Source: CAYVUV01 sp964455095 (GTDB lineage: Bacteria > Desulfobacterota > Binatia > HRBIN30 > CADEER01). From it: a stretch of DNA of 6,729 bases. Position 1 is the first letter of the stretch, and each line of letters begins with the position of its first letter. The notes beneath the pieces were generated by a model that was not told where the DNA came from, did not search any database, and saw nothing but the letters and a program-made list of their open reading frames with translations. Made by a program: the position numbers and the translations under genes. The DNA lies in contig CAYVUV010000223.1 of NCBI GenBank assembly GCA_964455095.1, positions 1 to 6,729 of the forward strand, read 5' to 3'. Shown here one piece after another: positions 1-6,053 of the stretch.

Positions 1-1
1 T

Positions 2-238
2 ACGCGGACCAGAAGAGCGACTCGCACTCCCAAACCGACGAAGACTTTCACCCCGACTCGGACTCCCAAACCAACGAAGACTTTCACTCCGACGAAGACC
101 TTCACCCCGACTCAGACTCCCAAACCAACGAAGACTCCGACGAAGACCTTCACCCCGACTCGGACTCCCAAATCGACGGGGCCCTCCACGTCGTCGATTG
201 CTCCCTGTCCGCAGGATCCACCTGCGCGACCGCATTGA
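2..238 (+). CDS. 3' end of a gene with a Thr/Pro/Lys-rich low-complexity tail (partial)
   Basis: The reading frame is open from the left edge to a TGA at 236-238 and gives the last 78 residues of a longer protein. Residues 1-58 have Thr at almost every second position, alternating with Pro, Lys, Arg or Phe. The hexapeptide KTFTPT occurs four times (residues 14-19, 26-31, 32-37, 48-53). An 18-20 residue non-repetitive end with one Cys follows. Such Thr-Pro dipeptide stretches are common as linkers or tails in secreted and surface proteins of Binatota/Deltaproteobacteria-like genomes, so an extracytoplasmic protein is inferred; the function is unknown. The lengths between repeat copies change in steps of 6 bp, as expected for a dipeptide repeat. 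Caution: all three forward frames are open here. The frame beginning at base 1 (Asp/Ser/Glu-rich, stop at 280-282) has a higher third-position GC, so the frame choice rests on the recognisable TP-repeat style and is not certain. Confidence 0.45.
   Translation, partial: TRTRRATRTPKPTKTFTPTRTPKPTKTFTPTKTFTPTQTPKPTKTPTKTFTPTRTPKSTGPSTSSIAPCPQDPPARPH
17..172 (+). repeat. Degenerate direct repeats with a 6-bp ground period
   Basis: The core word gactcNNactcccaaa (with variations) recurs at about 19-34, 55-70, 109-124 and 157-172. The copies are separated by blocks containing acgaagac(t/c)ttcac. Start-to-start distances are 36, 54 and 48 bp, all multiples of 6. This fits expansion and contraction of a two-codon (Thr-X) unit by slippage or unequal recombination inside a coding region. 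The copies abut each other with no unique spacers, so this is not a CRISPR array. Confidence 0.8.
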
Positions 239-301
239 AGGCGCCGCTCAAGCCCAGCACGTCGACACCAGGGGCAAGCTGAAGTGGGCCCTCACCGGCG
301 G

Positions 302-331
302 CCCGATGCCGCCGGCTCGCGCGGCATCGGG
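302..331 (+). repeat. GC-rich hairpin upstream of the MFS gene
   Basis: A perfect 11-bp inverted repeat (cccgatgccgc at 302-312, its complement at 321-331) encloses an 8-nt loop. It lies 64 nt after the upstream stop at 238 and ends 20 nt before the MFS start codon. There is no T-run after the stem (the next bases are G-rich), so it is not a canonical intrinsic terminator. It could be a weak or Rho-assisted 3' end for the upstream gene, or a structured leader in the MFS transcript. Its role is not decided by the sequence. Confidence 0.55.
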
Positions 332-351
332 GGGCGCGATACGGTGGGGCG

Positions 352-1533
352 ATGCGGCGAACCTTCCCCCTGGCGCTCTTCTGGTTCCTGCATTTCTGTG
401 GCCTGGGAATCTTCTTCCCGTACTACAGTCTCTACTTGCGCGAGAATGCCGGGCTGACCGGCACGCAGGTCGGCATCGTGCTGGCGACGCTGCCGCTGGC
501 CGGCATGCTGGCGCAACCGTTCTGGGGTCAGGTGGCGGACCGCACCGGGGCGCGGCGCCGGGTGCTGATCGCGCTCACCGTCGCCGCCGCGTGCGGCTAC
601 GCTCTGCTCGGCGCAGTGCACGGCTTCGCCGCGCTGGTCGCTGCCACCGCGGCGTTGTCACTGTTCTCCTCCGCCATCGTACCCGTATCGGTGTCGGTGA
701 CCTTCGCCGCGCTGCGCAACGACGGGCCACACGCCTTTGGCCTGATCCGCGTGTGGGGCACGTTGGGCTACCTCATCTGTGTCGCGGGCTTCCCATACGC
801 CCTGCACGCGCTGGCGGGCACAGCAGCAACCGGTCCGCAGCCCGGGCTCGAGTTGATGTTCGCCGCCACCGGTGCGTGCGTACTGGCGGCGGCGCTGGTC
901 GGCCCCATGCTGCCCAGCGACGGCGCCGTACGCGTGCGCGCCGCGGCGGGCGACTGGCGCGCGCTGCGCCACAGCCGGCCGGTGCAGCGCGCGCTGCTGT
1001 TCAATTTCGCCGCGTTCGTCTTTCTGCAGGGGCCGATGAGCATCTTTCCGATGTATGTCCGCGCCCACGGCGGCGATATGGACACCATCGGCCGCATGTG
1101 GATCCTGATGCTGCTGCTCGAGATTCCGCTCGTCGCGCTCTCCGGCGCCGGGCTGCAGCGCGTCGGCGCGCGGGGCCTGGTCGCCATCGGCGTGCTCGCC
1201 GGCGCCGTGCGCTGGATCGCCTGCGGACTGACCGGCGACCTGCGTCTCATCTACCCGTTGCAGCTGCTGCACGGGGTCGTCGTCGCGGGCCTGCTGCTCG
1301 GCGGCGCGCTGTACCTCGAAGCGATGGTGCCCGAGCGCTTGCGCTCCACCGCCCAGGCCCTGCTCTCCACCATCTGCGCCGCCGGCTCCATCGTCTCCAA
1401 CCTCGGCGCCGGCTGGCTCATCGAACACCTCGGCTCGCAGGCCCCCTACCTTGCCGGCGGCCTCGGCGGCCTGGCCCTTGTCGCCCTGGTGCCCTGGTGG
1501 TTGCCAGCCAGGGAGCTACACGAGAACGGGTGA
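352..1533 (+). CDS. MFS transporter, HcaT/PPP-like (MFS_1_like) family
   Basis: Predicted 393-residue inner-membrane secondary transporter, the usual length for a 12-helix major facilitator. The N-terminus has the aromatic first helix with G-I-F-F-P-Y-Y-S-L-Y-L (residues 19-29), followed by LTGTQVG. This resembles the 3-phenylpropionate/H+ symporter (HcaT) and nucleoside permease group collected in Pfam MFS_1_like. The loop between helices 2 and 3 carries a motif-A-type signature, GQVADRTGARRR (59-70). RVWGTLGY (133-140) and the conserved QLLHG...YLEAMVPERLRSTAQALLS stretch (304-339) are also typical of this family. A polar loop at about 186-208 separates the two six-helix halves. The start at 352 is preceded by a weak GGTGGGG ribosome site and fits the family N-terminus directly. 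It is bounded by a hairpin on each side, so it is probably transcribed separately from the ABC operon. The substrate cannot be assigned; phenylpropionate is only the name-giver of the family. Confidence 0.85.
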   Translation: MRRTFPLALFWFLHFCGLGIFFPYYSLYLRENAGLTGTQVGIVLATLPLAGMLAQPFWGQVADRTGARRRVLIALTVAAACGYALLGAVHGFAALVAATAALSLFSSAIVPVSVSVTFAALRNDGPHAFGLIRVWGTLGYLICVAGFPYALHALAGTAATGPQPGLELMFAATGACVLAAALVGPMLPSDGAVRVRAAAGDWRALRHSRPVQRALLFNFAAFVFLQGPMSIFPMYVRAHGGDMDTIGRMWILMLLLEIPLVALSGAGLQRVGARGLVAIGVLAGAVRWIACGLTGDLRLIYPLQLLHGVVVAGLLLGGALYLEAMVPERLRSTAQALLSTICAAGSIVSNLGAGWLIEHLGSQAPYLAGGLGGLALVALVPWWLPARELHENG

Positions 1534-1555
1534 CCCGTGGTCACTTCAGTCCTCT

Positions 1556-1625
1556 GCCTCTGCCGCAGCCTCTGCCTCTGCCTACTCTTCATTCGGCCTT
1601 GAGAGGCAGAGGCTGCGGCAGAGGC
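1556..1625. repeat. Large perfect inverted repeat between the MFS gene and the ABC operon
   Basis: Bases 1556-1579 are the exact reverse complement of 1602-1625, giving a 24-bp perfect stem with a 22-nt loop. After two mismatched bases on each side the pairing resumes for three more (1551-1553 with 1628-1630). The left side is itself built from two identical copies of cctctgcctctgcc (1551-1564 and 1569-1582) around gcag. The left arm is therefore almost all pyrimidine plus G, and the right arm is purine-rich. It starts 22 nt after the MFS stop. No T-run follows, so it is not a textbook Rho-independent terminator, but such a stem in RNA would be very stable and could end or protect the MFS transcript. 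The regular structure suggests a dispersed intergenic palindromic element. Confidence 0.85.
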
Positions 1626-1689
1626 TCAGGCTGAGGAGGACAGCCGTGCACGGCCGGTGAATTATGGTAGGTTCGGGCCCGTGCCAGCG

Positions 1690-2439
1690 ATGATCGAAGT
1701 CGAGGACGTCTCGCGCACGTACCGGCGCGGCGTCGATGTGATTCACGCTCTCGAGCGCGTCAGCGTGCGCATCGAGCAGGGGCATTTCGTCGCCTTCATG
1801 GGACCGTCGGGCTCGGGCAAGTCGACGCTGCTCAATCTGATCGCCGCCATCGATCGGCCGTCGGAAGGCGACGTCGTCGTCGCCGGCCAGCGGCTCAACG
1901 ATCTGACCGAGGACGAGCTCGCCGAGTGGCGCGCCGCGCACATCGGCCTCATCTTCCAGTTCTTCAATCTCATCCCCGTGCTCTCGGCGCGCGACAATGT
2001 CGCGTTGCCGCTGCTGCTCACCAAGCTCGCCAAGCCCGAGCGCAAGCGCCGGGCCGAGACCGCGCTGCGCATCGTCGGCCTGGCGCAGCGCGCCGATCAC
2101 TCGCCGCGCACGCTCTCGGGCGGCGAGCAGCAGCGCGTCGCCATCGCGCGCGCGATCGTCACCGACCCCGACCTGATCGTCGCCGACGAGCCGACCGGCG
2201 ACCTCGACGCGCGCAACGCCGAGGACATCCTCGGCCTGTTGCGCCAGCTCAAGAACGACTTCGGCAAGACCATCGTCATGGTCACGCACGACCCGCGCGC
2301 CTTGCGCTTCGTCGACGAGGCGCTGCACCTCGACAAGGGCGTACTGCTCGAAGGCGAGGACCGCGCCCGCGCCAACGAGGCCATCTGGCTCGCCGCGGGC
2401 GGCGGCTCGATGGCCGCCGGCGCCCGCCTGCCGCGATGA
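1690..2439 (+). CDS. ABC transporter ATP-binding protein, MacB/LolD-type
   Basis: A 249-residue cytoplasmic ATPase that would power the two FtsX-like permeases encoded next. All nucleotide-binding motifs are intact: Walker A GPSGSGKST (38-46), Q-loop Gln90 in IFQFFNLIP, ABC signature LSGGEQQRVAIARA (142-155), Walker B DLIVADEP (161-168), D-loop GDLD (170-173) and switch His200 in MVTHDP. The QFFNLIPVLSARDNVALPL stretch and EPTGDLD are typical of the MacB/LolD/FtsE class. The frame is open from a GTG at 1657, but the family N-terminus is M-I-E-V-E-D-V-S-R-T-Y, which begins at the ATG at 1690. The 11 extra residues from the GTG look unrelated to the family. About 25 C-terminal residues (225-249) run past the usual end of the domain and are Ala/Gly-rich. 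The stop overlaps the next start as ATGA, indicating translational coupling. Confidence 0.93.
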   Translation: MIEVEDVSRTYRRGVDVIHALERVSVRIEQGHFVAFMGPSGSGKSTLLNLIAAIDRPSEGDVVVAGQRLNDLTEDELAEWRAAHIGLIFQFFNLIPVLSARDNVALPLLLTKLAKPERKRRAETALRIVGLAQRADHSPRTLSGGEQQRVAIARAIVTDPDLIVADEPTGDLDARNAEDILGLLRQLKNDFGKTIVMVTHDPRALRFVDEALHLDKGVLLEGEDRARANEAIWLAAGGGSMAAGARLPR

Positions 2440-3602
2440 GCTACCTCGGCCTCGTCCTCGCCAACCTCGGGCGCAACAAGCTGCGCTCGGCGCTGACCGG
2501 CGGCGCCATGGCGCTCGCCGTGCTGCTCGTCTGCGTGCTGCTGACCATGCCGGCCGGGCTCGACTATTTTCTCAATTCGATCGCCAACAACAAGCGCATC
2601 TCCGTCCACAACAAGGCCGGCGTCGTCTACACCATGCCCTACTCCTTCACGCGCAAGGTGCGCCAGGTCGACGGCGTCGCGGCCGCCGTGGCCATGGTGT
2701 GGTTCGGCGGCGCCTTCGAGGAGGCCGGGCGCGTGACGTTTCCCAACTTCGCCGTCGAGGTCGAGCACATCGGCGCCGTCTACCCCGACTACAACATCGC
2801 GCCGGCGCAGCTGGCCGACTTCCTGCGCTACCGCGACGGCTGCATCGTCGGGCGCCAGACGATGAAGAAGCACGGCTGGCGCATCGGCCAGCGCATCACG
2901 TTGACCAGCCCGGTGTGGGGCGTCGCCCTCGACCTGCGCATCGTCGGCGAGATCCCGAACGACAACGCGCCGCTGCTATGGATCAACCGCGAGTACCTCG
3001 ACCAGGCCCTCAAGGCGCAGGGGCGCAACGGGCTGGGCATCGTCGGCGTCGTCTGGACGCGCGCCAGCGATCCAAAGCTCGTCAACACCATCATGCGCAC
3101 CGTCGACGACCTGGCGCGCAACAGCGAGGCGGAGACGGCGTCGGAGACCGAGAAGAGCTTCTTCGCCAATTTCTTCGGCTCGCTGTCGGGCTTCGTCACC
3201 ATCGTCCTGATCGTCACCGGGCTGGTGGCGCTGTGTATCGTCTTCATCGCCGCCAACACCGCCTCGATGGCGGTGCGCGAGCGCGCCGGCGAGATCGCCG
3301 TGCTCAAGGCGGTCGGATTCGACCGGCGCATCATCTTCGCCACCCTGCTTGGCGAGACCGTCGCGCTCGCCATGGTCTCCGGCAGCATCGGCGTCGCCAT
3401 GGCGGTTGCGGCGACGCAAGCGCTGCGCGCCTTCGCCGGCTGGAGCCCGACGCTCGGACCGCTCGGTGCGTTCATCGTCACGCCGGCGGTGATCGCGCAG
3501 GGGCTGCTGCTGTCGCTGCTGGTGGGCGTGCTCGCCGGCCTGCTGCCCGCCTACGGCGCCGCGCGCCGGCCGGTAGTCGAGACGTTGCGCGAGGTGTTCT
3601 GA
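2436..3602 (+). CDS. FtsX-like ABC transporter permease 1 (MacB-type)
   Basis: A 388-residue inner-membrane permease with the four-helix MacB/LolC layout. TM1 is at about residues 19-40. A large periplasmic (MacB_PCD-like) domain spans about 41-248. Three more helices follow at about 249-273, 303-330 and 350-373. The cytoplasmic coupling segment reads MAVRERAGEIAVLKAVGF (278-295) and the end has the standard LLPAYGAARRPVVETLREV (369-387); both are hallmarks of the FtsX domain. The start is the ATG that overlaps the ATPase stop (ATGA, 2436-2439). The same frame is open upstream to 1926, but that part is antiparallel in style (Arg/His-rich) and lies over the ATPase gene, so it is not coding. 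Partner of the ATPase and of permease 2; family knowledge predicts mechanotransmission from ATP hydrolysis to the periplasmic domain, with no substrate path through the membrane. Confidence 0.92.
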   Translation: MSYLGLVLANLGRNKLRSALTGGAMALAVLLVCVLLTMPAGLDYFLNSIANNKRISVHNKAGVVYTMPYSFTRKVRQVDGVAAAVAMVWFGGAFEEAGRVTFPNFAVEVEHIGAVYPDYNIAPAQLADFLRYRDGCIVGRQTMKKHGWRIGQRITLTSPVWGVALDLRIVGEIPNDNAPLLWINREYLDQALKAQGRNGLGIVGVVWTRASDPKLVNTIMRTVDDLARNSEAETASETEKSFFANFFGSLSGFVTIVLIVTGLVALCIVFIAANTASMAVRERAGEIAVLKAVGFDRRIIFATLLGETVALAMVSGSIGVAMAVAATQALRAFAGWSPTLGPLGAFIVTPAVIAQGLLLSLLVGVLAGLLPAYGAARRPVVETLREVF

Positions 3603-3609
3603 GCTCACC

Positions 3610-4788
3610 ATGGCGCTGCCGATTTCCTACAGCGTGCGCAGCCTCGCGGCGCGCCCGGCGCGCAGTCTGGCGACCGCGAGTGTCGTCGCCCTGGTGGTCG
3701 TCGCCTGCAGCCTGTTTCTCGGCCTGATCTCCAGCCTCAAGCGCACCCTGGTGTCGACCGGCGATCCGCTCAATCTGATCGTACTGCGCAAGGGCTCGGA
3801 CAACGACGGCTCCAGCGCCCTGTCGCTCGAGGCCTATCGCGCCGTGCGCTTCTTCGACGGCATCGCGCGCGACGGCGAGGATCGGCCGCTGATCTCGCCC
3901 GAGCTGGTCGTGCAACCGTTCTTTCGCACCTTCGAGGGCGGGCGCGAGAACGTGCTGGTGCGCGGCGTCGAGCTGGTGGCGTTGGAAGTGCATCGCGGCG
4001 TGCGCATCGCCGAGGGGCGTATGTTCCGCCCCAGCTCGAGCGAGGCGGTGGTCGGACGCGGTGTCGTCGGCCGCTACGAGGGCGCGGCGCTCGGCAGCGC
4101 GCTGCGCTTCGGGCGCGGGACCTGGAAGGTCGTCGGCATCCTCGACTCCGACGGCTCGTCGTTCGAGAGCGAGGTCTGGGTCGACGCGCGCGAGCTGGCC
4201 AACGACGCCAAGCGACCACTGCCCTACTCCGGCATGCGTATCCGCGCCACCTCGCCGGCCGCCCTGGCGCGGCTCGAGCAGCGCATCGACAACGACCCGC
4301 GCTATGCGCTCGATGCGCAGCCCGAGCCGATGTACTACGCCAAGCAGGCGGAGTCGGCCAATTCGCTCTACGCGCTGGTGGTCGGCATCGCCATCCTCTC
4401 CGGGCTCGGGGCCGGCTTCGGCGCCTCGAATACAATGTACGCCGCCGTCCAGGCGCGCACGGCCGAGATCGGCACGCTGCGCGCCCTCGGCTTTTCGCGC
4501 GCCGCCATTCTCACCGCCTTTCAGCTCGAGGCGCTGGCGCTGGCGGGGCTGGGCTTCGGGCTCGGAGCCATTCTTTCGCTCGGCCTCGAACGCCTCATCG
4601 CGCTGCTGCTGGGCAGCGTCGGCTTTGGCGCGGCGACGTTTACGACCAACGTCATCAGCCTGCGCGTCGGCGCCTCCGATCTGGTCAGCGCTCTGGTCGT
4701 CGCGCTGCTGATCGGCCTGCTCGGCGGCTTCGCGCCGGCCTGGCGAGCGGCGCACTTGCGTCCGATCGAGGCCCTGCGTAAGGCGTAG
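3610..4788 (+). CDS. FtsX-like ABC transporter permease 2 (MacB/DevC-type)
   Basis: A 392-residue permease with the same plan as its neighbour but clearly different sequence. TM1 is at about 19-41 and the periplasmic domain at about 42-250. Helices follow at about 252-275, 300-323 and 356-378. The periplasmic domain holds the MacB_PCD-type stretch SEAVVGRGVVGRYEG...LRFGRGTWKVVGILDS (144-180) followed by ESEVWVD. The FtsX coupling segment is VQARTAEIGTLRALGFSRAA (280-299), and the C-terminus PAWRAAHLRPIEALRKA is the usual end. The gene starts 7 nt after permease 1, with a GAGGTG 13 nt upstream of the ATG as a possible ribosome site. It probably forms a heterodimer with permease 1 on a shared ATPase dimer; this is inference from gene order and from LolCDE-like precedents. 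Confidence 0.92.
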   Translation: MALPISYSVRSLAARPARSLATASVVALVVVACSLFLGLISSLKRTLVSTGDPLNLIVLRKGSDNDGSSALSLEAYRAVRFFDGIARDGEDRPLISPELVVQPFFRTFEGGRENVLVRGVELVALEVHRGVRIAEGRMFRPSSSEAVVGRGVVGRYEGAALGSALRFGRGTWKVVGILDSDGSSFESEVWVDARELANDAKRPLPYSGMRIRATSPAALARLEQRIDNDPRYALDAQPEPMYYAKQAESANSLYALVVGIAILSGLGAGFGASNTMYAAVQARTAEIGTLRALGFSRAAILTAFQLEALALAGLGFGLGAILSLGLERLIALLLGSVGFGAATFTTNVISLRVGASDLVSALVVALLIGLLGGFAPAWRAAHLRPIEALRKA

Positions 4789-4822
4789 GGCCGGGCAAGC
4801 AGCGAGGGGGGTTCGGGGGACA

Positions 4823-6025
4823 ATGACCGAGGTGGGCGGAGAGCGCGAGAGCGCCCTGCGCAGCGATCTGGAATCGCTGCGCATCGATCGCGGCGCGCCC
4901 GCGCCGCGCGCGCGCCGGCGGCGCGGGCGCTGGTTCTGGTACGCCGCTGCTCTGCTCGTCGGCGCATTGGTCGCCGCGCGCGTGCTCGTGCCGCGCACCG
5001 TCACCGTGTCAGTTGCCCCGGCAACGCAGTCGGCGGCCAACGCCGGGGCAATGATGCCCGTGCTGTCGGGATCGGGCTACATCGTCACCGGCGACCGCTA
5101 CATCTCGGTCGGCGTGCGGGTCCCCGGCCGCATCGAGCGCTATTTCGTCGAAGAGGGCCAGACCATACGCCAGAACGATCCGCTGGTGCAGATCGACGAC
5201 CGCGACTACCGCGCCGCGGTGGCGCGCGCCGAGGCGACCCTCGCCGTCGCACGCGCCAACCAGCAGCTCGCCGACGCCGAACTGAAACGCGGCCGCGCTC
5301 TGCGGGCGGGGAAAGTGATCTCCGATCAGGAGCTCGACGTGCTCGAGAACAAGGCCGCGGTGGGCCGCGCCACGGTCGAACAGGTGACCGCCGAGCTCGA
5401 GCAATCGCGCGTCAACCTCGAGTACACGTTGCTGCGCTCGCCGAGCGACGGCGTCATCCTCGCCAAGTTGAAGGAAGTCGGCGAGATCGCCGTACCAGGC
5501 GGTTTTGCCGGCTCGGGCGATCTGATCCGCCTCGCCAACCTCACCGACCTGCGCGCCGAGGTCGACGTCAACGAAGCCGACCTCAATCGCGTGCGCCTCG
5601 GTCAGCCCGCCGAGGTGACGCCCGACGCCTATCCAGATGCTCACTACCCCGCGAAGGTCGTAAAGCTGTACCCGCAAGTCGATCGCCAGAAGGGCACGCT
5701 GAAGGTCGAAGTCCAGATCCCGGCGCCCGACGCCCGGCTGTTGCCCGACATGAGCGCCCGCATCGCGTTTCTCGAGCCGCTGCCGCCGGAGGTCGCCAAT
5801 CAACCGAGCGTGTCGATCCCTTCCGCCGCGATGCGCCGCGACCGCGCCGGCGCCCCGTTCGTCTGGGTCGTGCGCGACGGGCACGTCTACAAGACCGCCG
5901 TCGAGGTGGCCGCGGCCAGCGGCGATCCGGTACGCGTCACGCGCGGGTTGTCCGGCACGGAGGTCGTCGTCGTCTCCGACGAGGAAGGGCTGGCCGAAGG
6001 CACCGCCGTCAAGCCCGCCAGTTGA
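4823..6025 (+). CDS. HlyD/RND-type periplasmic adaptor subunit of the ABC exporter
   Basis: A 400-residue membrane fusion protein linking the inner-membrane ABC core to an outer-membrane channel. An Arg-rich cytoplasmic stretch (29-36) precedes a single N-terminal anchor helix at about 37-57. There is no lipobox cysteine, so it is helix-anchored and not a lipoprotein. The first lipoyl half is near 95-128, including VPGRIERYFVEEGQTIRQND (100-119). An alpha-hairpin follows at about 126-198. The second lipoyl half, about 200-243, contains LRSPSDGVILAKLKEVGE. A beta-barrel is at about 244-316 (LRAEVDVNEADL; RLLPDMSARIAF) and a membrane-proximal domain at about 327-398. The hairpin is short, as in DevB/MacA-like adaptors. 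The gene follows permease 2 after 34 nt; a G-rich site (4805-4811) lies 11 nt before the ATG. No TolC-like gene follows in the window. The adaptor is what argues for export and against a pure LolCDE role. Confidence 0.92.
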   Translation: MTEVGGERESALRSDLESLRIDRGAPAPRARRRRGRWFWYAAALLVGALVAARVLVPRTVTVSVAPATQSAANAGAMMPVLSGSGYIVTGDRYISVGVRVPGRIERYFVEEGQTIRQNDPLVQIDDRDYRAAVARAEATLAVARANQQLADAELKRGRALRAGKVISDQELDVLENKAAVGRATVEQVTAELEQSRVNLEYTLLRSPSDGVILAKLKEVGEIAVPGGFAGSGDLIRLANLTDLRAEVDVNEADLNRVRLGQPAEVTPDAYPDAHYPAKVVKLYPQVDRQKGTLKVEVQIPAPDARLLPDMSARIAFLEPLPPEVANQPSVSIPSAAMRRDRAGAPFVWVVRDGHVYKTAVEVAAASGDPVRVTRGLSGTEVVVVSDEEGLAEGTAVKPAS

Positions 6026-6040
6026 TCCGACTGTTCGAGC

Positions 6041-6048
6041 AGAAGGGA
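6041..6048 (+). promoter_or_regulatory. Ribosome binding site of the secreted hydrolase gene
   Basis: AGAAGGGA lies five bases before the ATG at 6054. It is the best Shine-Dalgarno match in the window and supports this start for the right-edge gene, which has no homologous N-terminus to fix it otherwise. Confidence 0.6.
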
Positions 6049-6053
6049 ATCCG

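Noticed and set aside
17..172. CRISPR-like array
   Set aside because: The repeat copies are imperfect, adjoin each other without unique spacers, vary in distance by 6-bp steps and code for a low-complexity Thr-rich tail. No cas gene is present.
1556..1630. Canonical Rho-independent terminator
   Set aside because: The stem is long and stable but no run of T follows the right arm (tcaggctgaggagg), and the 22-nt loop is larger than usual, so it is reported as an inverted repeat.
198..1634. 478-codon open frame on the plus strand overlapping the MFS gene
   Set aside because: Its translation is Arg/Ala-rich with no hydrophobic helices, while the overlapping frame at 352-1533 gives a complete 12-helix transporter. 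It runs through the palindrome at its end.
1926..2435. N-terminal extension of permease 1
   Set aside because: This part of the frame overlaps the ATPase in another frame and has an Arg/His-rich, non-membrane composition. The FtsX-family start is the ATGA overlap at 2436.
2699..3727. 342-codon plus-strand frame across the permease 1/permease 2 junction
   Set aside because: It is an Arg-rich shadow frame without hydrophobic segments, over two clearly coding permease genes.
1690..4788. Calling the ATPase and permeases LolD, LolC and LolE
   Set aside because: The ATPase plus two permeases resemble LolCDE in layout, but an HlyD-type adaptor follows in the same operon, which LolCDE does not use. 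Gene symbols were therefore left empty.
3478..5040. 520-codon open frame on the minus strand
   Set aside because: It lies antisense across permease 2 and both its neighbours. Its translation is an Arg/Ala/Gln/Asp-rich composition with no domain, as expected opposite GC-rich coding sequence.
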